In this document: in pieces, positions 7,173-14,149 of the stretch
Position numbering within the stretch: position 1 is the stretch's first letter
Layout of the letters: each line of letters begins with the position of its first letter
Source of the DNA: Thermoplasmata archaeon
GTDB lineage: Archaea; Thermoplasmatota; Thermoplasmata; Thermoplasmatales; Thermoplasmataceae
DNA length: 18,683 nt
Direction of reading: 5' to 3'
NCBI GenBank assembly: GCA_021833045.1
Contig: JAKBGP010000014.1
Location: forward strand, 1-18,683
Made by a program: the position numbers and the translations under genes
Notes under the pieces: generated by a model
What the model was told of the DNA's origin: nothing
Seen by the model: the letters and a program-made list of their open reading frames with translations, nothing else
Databases searched by the model: none

Positions 7173-8413
7173 TAGAATACACAGGCCTTAAAGATTGGAC
7201 ATTTGCAGATGCCAATACCCGCGAATACACTCACATTTACCATGATTATCCTGCAAGGATGATACCGCAAATCCCAAGTTCCATCATAGAAATTCTCAAT
7301 ATAAAGGAAGGGAGTCTTTTATTCGATCCATATTGTGGTTCTGGAAGCACATTGGTTGAGGGCGTTAGAAAGGGGTTAAACGTCATAGGGACTGACATTA
7401 ACCCGTTGGCTCAACTAATTTCAACAGCAAAGACGGATTACCTGACAAAAATTGAGGATCTTGAGAATGAAATAAATAAATTTATTTCCTTTACAATGGT
7501 TCCAAAGGGAAATCCAAAGATTATAGATTGGAATAACTTAAATTTCTGGTTCAAGGAGAATGCCATAAATAGAATAGGGCTTATAATGAGGTATATCTCA
7601 AACATAAAGGATGCAAAAATTAAGAATTTTTTTAAAGTTGCAGCCAGTGAAACCATAAGGGAAAGCTCTAACACAAGAAAAAGTGAATTTAAATTGTATA
7701 GATATGCTCCTGATAAATTAATCAAGCACAACCCTGATCCATTTTCAACAATGAATAAAAAATTGTCAAGGAATCTCAAGGGATATAGGGAATTTCATGC
7801 ATATATGGCTGGTAAGGATTTAATGCCAGATGCAAAGATTAAATTGTTCAACACCGTAAATCAACTACCTCCTAGCATAGCAAAGAAGAATAGCGTGGAC
7901 ATAGTGATAACATCCCCTCCGTATGGGGATTCTCACACAACAGTGGCATATGGGCAATACTCTAAATTATCATCCATGTGGCTTGGAATTTATAAGGAAG
8001 ATGTGGACAAACTCTCAATGGGAGGAGTGAGGAAAAAGGAGTTGGAGAAATTTGATTGCGAATCTCTAGACAAAGCTATTTCTGAAGTGTTTTCAAAGAA
8101 TAACAAAAGGGGGATTGAAGTGTCCGCCTTTTATTCAGATCTTCAGAAATCAATAGAAAATGTATCCAAGTTGATAAAAAATAATGGGTATTCATGCTAT
8201 GTTGTTGCGAATAGAATTGTTGCTGGCGTAAAATTGCCAACAGATGATGCCATTAGGTGCTTTTATCAAGAGTGCGGATTCACACACTTTGATACATTTA
8301 CTAGAGTGATTCCAAATAAAAGGATGCCCCTGAGGAATAGCCCTTCGAACAAGACAGGAATAACAGAAGAAACAATGAGCAAAGAATACATCGTAATTAT
8401 GAAGAAAAACTGA
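7169..8413 (+). CDS. Site-specific DNA methyltransferase (N4-cytosine or N6-adenine)
   Basis: Protective methylase of the restriction pair. The 414-aa protein has the AdoMet-binding motif I DPYCGSGST at 53-61, followed by GTDINPLA at 74-81, and the catalytic motif IV SPPY at 249-252. SPPY belongs to amino-methyltransferases and is most common in N4-cytosine enzymes, which would suit an MvaI/BcnI-type partner. Motif I precedes motif IV, with nearly 190 residues between that could include target recognition. The N-terminal block HDYPARMIPQIPSSII is typical of this methylase group. The start overlaps the stop of the nuclease gene, so the two are translated together. Confidence 0.92.
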   Translation: MIEYTGLKDWTFADANTREYTHIYHDYPARMIPQIPSSIIEILNIKEGSLLFDPYCGSGSTLVEGVRKGLNVIGTDINPLAQLISTAKTDYLTKIEDLENEINKFISFTMVPKGNPKIIDWNNLNFWFKENAINRIGLIMRYISNIKDAKIKNFFKVAASETIRESSNTRKSEFKLYRYAPDKLIKHNPDPFSTMNKKLSRNLKGYREFHAYMAGKDLMPDAKIKLFNTVNQLPPSIAKKNSVDIVITSPPYGDSHTTVAYGQYSKLSSMWLGIYKEDVDKLSMGGVRKKELEKFDCESLDKAISEVFSKNNKRGIEVSAFYSDLQKSIENVSKLIKNNGYSCYVVANRIVAGVKLPTDDAIRCFYQECGFTHFDTFTRVIPNKRMPLRNSPSNKTGITEETMSKEYIVIMKKN

Positions 8414-8605
8414 CTTTTTGAAAAGTTTCTGTAAATTTTTCAAATTGTATCCATGAATGCTTGTGTGTTTGAGAAAAGGCGGGAAGGTACGTTCCACCCC
8501 GGTTCAATGGAAATGTTAAAGAAAGGTGAGGCTAACTATGTTAGGACAGAAGGCTGATCTGAGAATTTACATATCTGAACTATTACTCACCATAGCAAAG
8601 TTCAT

Positions 8606-8616
8606 TAATATAAATT
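8606..8616 (+). promoter_or_regulatory. TATA box and ribosome site of the SIR2-STAND gene
   Basis: TAATATAAAT-like sequence here predicts a transcript start near 8634. A Shine-Dalgarno GGAG at 8652-8655 is nine bases before the ATG at 8665. This rules against the in-frame TTG at 8620, which would be upstream of the transcript. The gap from 8414 holds T-rich stretches after the methylase gene (8415-8445) that could end its transcript. Confidence 0.5.
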
Positions 8617-8664
8617 GAGTTGTGTTTTAAAAATTATCGAATACAAAATTTGGAGCGGTTGGTG

Positions 8665-11600
8665 ATGGATTCCAAGACAGAAAAAGATTTGCAGGATATA
8701 ATCGTTAAGATAAAATCAGGAAAGGCCACTCTTTTTATGGGAGCTGGTTGCTCTGTCTCAGCAGGTGCCCCTACTACCGAAAGTTTGATTCAACAGTTAG
8801 AGGAGAATTTTCCAACCATTGAAAAGGGCCATAATGATTTGCTTTCCCTTGGAGAAGACGTGATTAATACTGTTCCATACACATTGGATGAACTTAAGGA
8901 TCGTGTCAATTCAAAATTGGAGACTTTGCAACCATCAGATTACCATAAGGCATTGACCAAATACCCATGGACTGCAATTTTCACTACAAATTATGATGAA
9001 CTAATAGAGAAGGCATACTTAACACCAGAAAGAGGAAACCGATCCAGGGTGTATTTTGGAGAGGAAATGGATTTGCACTCAAGTGAGAAAGGTAGGGTCC
9101 ACATCTTCAAACTCATGGGGACGATAAATCGAGACACACCACTTACTGAACCTGTTTTGACCAAAGGAAAATATTACAGTTCAGTAAAAGATAAGGCCAG
9201 ATTCTACGACATTTTGTTGGATATTGTAAAGGATGGGACTATCATTTTTATAGGATATAGTCTCAATGATTATCTAGCTCTTCAAACACTAGATGCGGCT
9301 ATCGGGTCTAGAGGTTATGACAATTTACCTTACTCCTATCTAATTTCTTCTACAATCCAAAGCCCGCCAGAATCTGCGAAATTATCCAGAAGAAAAATTG
9401 TACCAATTCCACTTTCTTTTGAAACATTCATCGATTATGTGGAAAAGAATTGTGGAACCGATTTTAAGTTTTCCGATGAAAAGGTTCTGATCGAACCTAA
9501 AAGAAGTCTAAGAGCCCCAAATTCCCGAGACGCATTAGAACTCGATTCAACACTTGTCAAGGAAGTAGAAAAGTTTGGAGAATTGCTTACAATGGATAAA
9601 TTGCTTGATGATCCAGGCAATGTGGACGATTTTTTCAAAGGCAGAAATTTAAATTGGTCAGCATTTAGTAAGAATTGGGATTTCAGAAGAGAAATATATG
9701 CAAAGATGAAGAAAAGTATTTCAGTAAATATTAATAAAGAAAGCCCAGAAGATAATGATTTCTTTCTTCTTTCCGGACCTCCTGGAAGTGGCAAAAGCTT
9801 CATTATAAGAAGAATGGCTTATGATTTGGCCAGCGAAGGAAAGTCAATAGTCTTTTACCTAGACCCAAATAGTTACGAAATAGATCTAAAGGCGTTAGAC
9901 TCGCTAACAACCGACATCAATAGGCGATACGATGAATTAGTTCCCCAGACAACAAAAAAAGATAGATTAAAACTAATAATAATAATTGATGATGTGGGGA
10001 CTTCACAAATAAATCCCTACGCAATAAAGAATTATCTAACCTCTAGAGGAAGATTGTGCTTAGTTTTGGGCGCAACTAGAGAATCTGAGTGGCTATGGTC
10101 GTATTCATCTGATTCATTTGAAATTCCTCTGGACAACAATTTCAAAATAAATGATGAACCAGATCCATCAGAGAAAGTTGAACTATTCAAACATCTTGAC
10201 AAATTAGGTTTTCCTGGCAATAATTTAGTATATAATGGAGAGAGAGAAAATGACGATACAGACAGGTCTTTCTTTGCTATCATATACACAGCAATCAACC
10301 CAGCCCGCTTGCCATTAAATAAGGCCATTAAAAACCAATATCAAAATTTAGATGATATTGAAAAGAAGGTTTTTTCAAACATTTGCTTGTTTAACCAATA
10401 CGGCTTAAACATAAATCAAGAGTTGTTGGTTAGAAGTCTAAATATGGGGTACATTGAATTTGGGAAAAAAGCATTAACGAGCAGAATCCAAGAAATCACA
10501 ATGGAAAGATCAGATATTTTTGATAATCTATCTTATTCGACTCTGCATCGAATAATAGCGCAAAAAACCATTTCTATTTTTTATCCAACTGCTAAGGAGA
10601 TATTCGAATTATATGTTGAACTGATGAAATGCGTCAATCTAACTATTGATTTGGAAAGGCAAAACGTGGAAAGGCTCTTAGTGAATTTTCTTTCAGCCAA
10701 GAAACTGCGTTCCCCTTTAAGCTTGGATCAAAAAGAACTCTTATTCGAAACAGTTTGTTCCAAATACCCATCAAAAACATTAGTTCATCATTTAGGCATC
10801 ATAAAACATGAAATGCAGAAATATGAAGAAGCTGAACAACTCCTCTTGAAAGCCATTTCTGGCAGAGATTATACTGGTGGTTATGTTACTCAGCACGAGT
10901 CAGATAGAAATGTTTACGTTTCATTAGGAAGTCTTTATTCAGATTGGGCACTAAGATTTTTTCAGAGTGGGAATACAGAAAAAGGCAATCAATATTTATC
11001 CAGTGCCGAAAATTATTTTGAAAACGCGAGATATCTTGGACTCCCTAATGCTTATCCGTACCATGCACATACGAATATGTATATAGCTCTAGCAGAGAAC
11101 CGAGATTCGCAAGAAGAAAAAATTGAAAGTTATGGACGTGCACTTGAAATAATATCGCTTGCTGAGGACAATTTAAACAAAGATGGCCTAAAGCCAATAC
11201 TTGATTTGAAACTCAAGATCTATAGCAAACTAGACAAAATTGATGATCTATACAAACTTTCAATTAAAATTGCGACAGATTATTCTAACGCAAGTGGGTT
11301 TAGTGCATTTATTACCTACTTATTTGACAAATGGAAACGAGAAAGAGATTTCCAAAAAAAAGAACTTCTCACCGAAAAAATTCTAGAAGTTCTATCAGAT
11401 GCCTTGGGCAGATTTCCTAAAGATGATTCTTTGTTAAGGTTAAATGCGACCACAACTCTATCATTTTTCCCAAATGACCGTGCTAAAAAGATAAAAGAAC
11501 TTTTGGAGTGGTTTGAAAATAAAAGTCACATTGACCTTTCAATGATGTTTCAATTGGCATATCTCTTATTCGAAGATGGTAAATTTAATGACTCGAACAG

Positions 11601-11880
11601 GATCTTCAAAAATCTTTCCAGAAATAGTCAAGGAATAGCAAATAGGTACAATGCCAGAGAGTTTTTCAAGGATGATTACGGACAAAAAAAGATATTTGAG
11701 GGGACCGTAGATACAATCATAGATGATTACAAGGGTGAGATATCAATTGAAGGCATTAAAGGTTCAATTTACTTCAGACCCATAAGTTGCCCATTTGAAG
11801 TCAAAGAGGGAGATATTGTATCACTAAACATTTCCTTCTCCTTTCGCGGATCTAGAGCTGAGATCATTAAAAGAGCATAA
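8665..11880 (+). CDS. SIR2-STAND NTPase-TPR protein, predicted anti-invader system
   Basis: A 1071-aa multidomain protein. Residues 15-265 are a SIR2-like domain: FMGAGCS (24-30), TTNYDE (107-112), and FIGYSLND (195-202). The usual catalytic HG motif reads KLMG at 149-152, so the histidine is replaced by methionine. A P-loop NTPase follows with Walker A GPPGSGKS (371-378) and Walker B IIIIDD (438-443), as in STAND proteins. From about 703 to 1000 come TPR-like helical repeats, probably the sensor. The last 60 residues (from 1013) look like a small beta-barrel. The order effector-STAND-repeats matches SIR2-bearing Avs-type proteins, which deplete NAD+ when the repeats detect an invader. Start ATG 8665 has a Shine-Dalgarno; it lies next to a restriction system. 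The exact family is not certain. Confidence 0.9.
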   Translation: MDSKTEKDLQDIIVKIKSGKATLFMGAGCSVSAGAPTTESLIQQLEENFPTIEKGHNDLLSLGEDVINTVPYTLDELKDRVNSKLETLQPSDYHKALTKYPWTAIFTTNYDELIEKAYLTPERGNRSRVYFGEEMDLHSSEKGRVHIFKLMGTINRDTPLTEPVLTKGKYYSSVKDKARFYDILLDIVKDGTIIFIGYSLNDYLALQTLDAAIGSRGYDNLPYSYLISSTIQSPPESAKLSRRKIVPIPLSFETFIDYVEKNCGTDFKFSDEKVLIEPKRSLRAPNSRDALELDSTLVKEVEKFGELLTMDKLLDDPGNVDDFFKGRNLNWSAFSKNWDFRREIYAKMKKSISVNINKESPEDNDFFLLSGPPGSGKSFIIRRMAYDLASEGKSIVFYLDPNSYEIDLKALDSLTTDINRRYDELVPQTTKKDRLKLIIIIDDVGTSQINPYAIKNYLTSRGRLCLVLGATRESEWLWSYSSDSFEIPLDNNFKINDEPDPSEKVELFKHLDKLGFPGNNLVYNGERENDDTDRSFFAIIYTAINPARLPLNKAIKNQYQNLDDIEKKVFSNICLFNQYGLNINQELLVRSLNMGYIEFGKKALTSRIQEITMERSDIFDNLSYSTLHRIIAQKTISIFYPTAKEIFELYVELMKCVNLTIDLERQNVERLLVNFLSAKKLRSPLSLDQKELLFETVCSKYPSKTLVHHLGIIKHEMQKYEEAEQLLLKAISGRDYTGGYVTQHESDRNVYVSLGSLYSDWALRFFQSGNTEKGNQYLSSAENYFENARYLGLPNAYPYHAHTNMYIALAENRDSQEEKIESYGRALEIISLAEDNLNKDGLKPILDLKLKIYSKLDKIDDLYKLSIKIATDYSNASGFSAFITYLFDKWKRERDFQKKELLTEKILEVLSDALGRFPKDDSLLRLNATTTLSFFPNDRAKKIKELLEWFENKSHIDLSMMFQLAYLLFEDGKFNDSNRIFKNLSRNSQGIANRYNAREFFKDDYGQKKIFEGTVDTIIDDYKGEISIEGIKGSIYFRPISCPFEVKEGDIVSLNISFSFRGSRAEIIKRA

Positions 11881-12140
11881 GAAATGAAATAATATAACAA
11901 ATTTTCTTTCCGTTATCTGTCAATAGAATCTGGCTCTCCTTCAGATGCTTCGAATTGCCAAATAGAGTAGAGTTACGCCGTTACGCAGAGGCCTCCTCGC
12001 CGAATCAAGTAGAATTGCGTTTCAGTTTCTGAACCGGTCTGAATAGACTTCAACATCCCGATGATCCGCACTGTTCAGAGCCGTTTCCTTTTAACACTCT
12101 AAAATCCCATGCATCTGGAATTTCCAGTACAGGTTCAAAC
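11881..12140. other. Gene-free stretch after the SIR2-STAND gene
   Basis: No supported gene is seen. Short coding-like pieces on the minus strand, such as one ending KFEPVLEIPDAWDFRVLKGN (about 12050-12140), continue the decayed gene to the right but in other frames. The A/T-rich start (11881-11910) may hold the transcript end of the SIR2-STAND gene. Confidence 0.4.
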
Positions 12141-12431
12141 TTAACGATACATCATCAGCATACCCCTTCCCCCGAAGGAGTTTGAATGTGCCCATGCCTT
12201 TCCTGATGGAAGGCCAGATTCTGTGTATGTTTCTATGTACTTGCTTAAAGAGAATGAATATTGTATCTGTTTGCCGTCCATAGGCATGCCATAAATACTT
12301 GCCACAGATATGAGAGGCATGACGATTCCAACGCGAAGATTTCCATCATTTTTGTAAAATGTGGGATCACATAATATCCTGGATTGAAGCAGTACGTGTA
12401 ATAGTGGCCTCGCCCTTTTGGTTAAGGAACT
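12141..12431 (-). pseudogene. Decayed coding sequence, family not recognised
   Basis: The minus strand is open for about 95 codons, with no start near its upstream end. It contains a coding-like stretch reading YKNDGNLRVGIVMPLISVAS and, later, the piece TESGLPSGKAW, which resembles the ESGLPSGT-W pattern of Thermoplasmata surface proteins. Neighbouring frames also hold plausible protein pieces (HYYTYCFNPGYYVIPHF upstream, KFEPVLEIPDAW downstream), so several frameshifts seem to have broken one gene. The surface-protein link rests on that one short pattern and is weak. Confidence 0.4.
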
Positions 12432-12533
12432 CTAATTCAAGTTTGGGTAACCTGGAAAATTGTATGGTAGACAGCATAGTTTCTTGCCTCGGATGTGAAC
12501 CTTCTTGTTGAATTATGAATAATATGGTTTATT

Positions 12534-13010
12534 TTATGGGAAGTTGTAAGTTATGGCTCCAGAATATCCTGAACACGTCAATATGAAGTTTGAGCCTTGG
12601 AAATTATACGTGTTATTGCTATTAATGCCTAAAGTAATCCAGGTTCCTGAATGAATTGTGAAATCTGAAATGCTATTATTCTGTTGCGTGTTAACAAAAG
12701 CATAGTATTCACCATTAGTCCAATAAGTATAGTCAAGATAATGTATGACCACAGAGGTGCCGTTTACAAGATCTAGCGTCATTGTGACATTGTAGGGATT
12801 TGAAAGGGCAGAAGGGTTGCTTATACTTACGTTGAGAATCGGAAAAGTGTCTGGATGACTGCTAATATTTGAAATGCTACCTTGCAACTGGTCGCTTTTC
12901 ACCCCAGCGGGATGGTAGAAATAGACTATTGAAACAACAATAACAACGGCAATGGCCACAGCAGCAACTGTATACCAGATCTTTGTCTTTTTAACATCTG
13001 TTTTTAACAC
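12534..13010 (-). CDS. Secreted or membrane-anchored surface protein
   Basis: A 158-aa protein with a short basic N-terminus (LKTDVKKTKIW), one hydrophobic segment at about 12-31 (YTVAAVAIAVVIVVSIVYF) and a beta-rich outer part. The outer part has six N-glycosylation sequons (NIS, NVS, NVT, NGT, NNS, NNT) and almost no charged residues, as is usual for proteins exposed to acid. The start at GTG 13010 is preferred because TATATAAA on the plus strand (13032-13039, TTTATATA for this gene) lies about 26 nt upstream. An ATG at 13058 or 13049 would start before the likely transcript and would bury the signal segment behind an odd extension. Function unknown; possibly a surface layer, attachment or exclusion protein of the element. 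Confidence 0.7.
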   Translation of the reverse strand: MLKTDVKKTKIWYTVAAVAIAVVIVVSIVYFYHPAGVKSDQLQGSISNISSHPDTFPILNVSISNPSALSNPYNVTMTLDLVNGTSVVIHYLDYTYWTNGEYYAFVNTQQNNSISDFTIHSGTWITLGINSNNTYNFQGSNFILTCSGYSGAITYNFP

Positions 13011-13031
13011 AAAAATGAAAATTGAAATATG

Positions 13032-13041
13032 TATATAAATA
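13032..13041. promoter_or_regulatory. TATA region between surface protein and RHH gene
   Basis: The near-palindrome GTATATAAATATAC (13031-13044) gives a TATA box about 26 nt before the GTG of the surface protein on the minus strand. Read on the plus strand it could also serve the ribbon-helix-helix gene at 13094, with a leader of about 30 nt. Control of both genes by the RHH protein is inferred. Confidence 0.45.
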
Positions 13042-13093
13042 TACGCCATACATGGCATGATAATTTCCTTATGCGTAAATTTAATAATCCAAC

Positions 13094-13264
13094 ATGGCTG
13101 AAAGAGGATGGCAGACTATAACGCTCCCAGTTTCCCTTCTGGAAGAGGTTCAGAAAATCCTTGACAGCGATGTTCTAGGTTACAAATCCCGTTCCGAATT
13201 CATTAAGGAAGCAATTCGCCAGAGGATCATAGACCTCATGAAGGCTGACCTCTATGATGGATGA
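13094..13264 (+). CDS. Ribbon-helix-helix (CopG/Arc-type) transcription regulator
   Basis: A 56-aa DNA-binding protein. The strand WQTITLPVSL (6-15) is the ribbon that enters the DNA groove. Helix one (about 15-26, LLEEVQKILD) and helix two (about 31-48, KSRSEFIKEAIRQRIIDL) follow, with the typical SRSEFIKEAI turn of this family. Such proteins bind as dimers and often repress their own promoter or plasmid copy-control genes. No toxin-like partner overlaps it on the same strand, so antitoxin function is not supported. Its end overlaps the convergent 175-aa gene by 13 bp. Confidence 0.82.
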   Translation: MAERGWQTITLPVSLLEEVQKILDSDVLGYKSRSEFIKEAIRQRIIDLMKADLYDG

Positions 13265-13779
13265 ACTTTTTCAGAAATATTTTGCTCACTTATAACGGGT
13301 TTTTTCGTGCCTTCTAAGCCATCAGGTATTATTACACCTTCATGCACACTTGAATGCAAATTTGGTTCTTTTTGGTTTACTTTATCAGTATGTCTATTGG
13401 CATTCATAGCATCTCTTTGAGCTATTGCTTCAGGTGATAACTTTCTGGGACCTCTTTTTCTTATGAACGTTACTATTGCAGCCACTTTTGGAAACATTTC
13501 AACTGGAAATATGAAATCCATTTCCTCATCCGATATATAGATGGTTTTGTTCAGGAGTGTTCCAAGTGGCCTCCATTGATTCTTCTTATCCTTCAGGTAA
13601 AGCCCAAGTTCTGTTTCACTGTACTTGTACAGGTGTGATGGCGTTGTAAACTCTGGTGGATCTGAAATAGATCCCTTCACCCGGATCATTTCTGCATAAC
13701 TCTTATCTGATGTTTCAATGTAATCATACTCCTCTGTCCTTTCGATCCTGTAAGGGCCCAGTTGTGAAAGGGTGAACAT
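13252..13779 (-). CDS. Hypothetical protein, last gene of the replication operon
   Basis: A 175-aa protein without a recognised family. The first 115 residues mix strands and helices (for example the Tyr-rich part at 15-55 and EEMDFIFPVEMFPKVAAIVTF near 84-104). The last 60 are polar and look disordered. ATG at 13779 follows the previous stop by two bases, so it belongs to the same transcript as the helicase. The position suggests an accessory replication or copy-control role, by context only. Confidence 0.7.
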   Translation of the reverse strand: MFTLSQLGPYRIERTEEYDYIETSDKSYAEMIRVKGSISDPPEFTTPSHLYKYSETELGLYLKDKKNQWRPLGTLLNKTIYISDEEMDFIFPVEMFPKVAAIVTFIRKRGPRKLSPEAIAQRDAMNANRHTDKVNQKEPNLHSSVHEGVIIPDGLEGTKKPVISEQNISEKVHPS

Positions 13780-13781
13780 GG

Positions 13782-14051
13782 TTAATTCACACTCACTGTT
13801 ATGATTGCTGACTTGTTGATGATCAGTGTTCTTTTATTTTCAGCTTCCAGTGGCATGGAATATTGGCCCATTGACCTGGCTATGCCTTCCCCTATCCTGC
13901 GATCATTCATTGTTACTGATTTCCTTTCATTGCTGCAATTCAATGGGCCAGGGTTCCTGTAATTCCTTGAACCCTGTTCATGGTTGTCATGTGTATCATG
14001 CCTTTCGTTGTATGCGTATTTCTTCATATCATTTCTTTGTGTTCCGTACAT
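13782..14051 (-). CDS. Hypothetical polar protein in the replication operon
   Basis: An 89-aa protein rich in Asn, Arg, His and Ser in its first half (probably disordered) with a more ordered end (about 50-89, ERKSVTMNDRRIGEGIARSM then KRTLIINKSAIITVSV). The ATG at 14051 shares its A with the stop of the 32-aa gene (TAATG), and a GGGGAG sequence lies upstream within that gene. A longer form from TTG 14087 is possible but would overlap the small gene. No family recognised. Confidence 0.55.
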   Translation of the reverse strand: MYGTQRNDMKKYAYNERHDTHDNHEQGSRNYRNPGPLNCSNERKSVTMNDRRIGEGIARSMGQYSMPLEAENKRTLIINKSAIITVSVN

Positions 14052-14149
14052 TATGCTTTCACTCCCCTTAATATTGTATTCAGACAATTCCTCAAAAATG
14101 TTGGATCATGCTGAACAATTTTATTTGCTATCTCTTTCATGCTGTTCAT
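14051..14149 (-). CDS. 32-aa microprotein between helicase and next gene
   Basis: Begins at ATG 14149, overlapping the helicase stop as ATGA, and ends in TAA overlapping the next ATG as TAATG. The peptide, MNSMKEIANKIVQHDPTF and then LRNCLNTILRGVKA, would form one or two amphipathic helices. The double overlap argues that it is translated by coupling. Function unknown. Confidence 0.55.
   Translation of the reverse strand: MNSMKEIANKIVQHDPTFLRNCLNTILRGVKA

Noticed and set aside
8192..8497. Minus-strand ORF over the end of the methylase gene
   Set aside because: Antisense to the conserved methylase C-terminus with a composition typical of a shadow frame.
8620..8664. In-frame TTG start 15 codons earlier for the SIR2-STAND protein
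   Set aside because: It lies only about 11 nt after the TATA box, before the likely transcript start; the ATG at 8665 has a Shine-Dalgarno and fits the usual SIR2 N-terminus.
13094..13264. Toxin-antitoxin pair with the RHH protein as antitoxin
   Set aside because: No small toxin-like gene is next to it on the same strand; the neighbouring genes are convergent or divergent and do not look like toxins.
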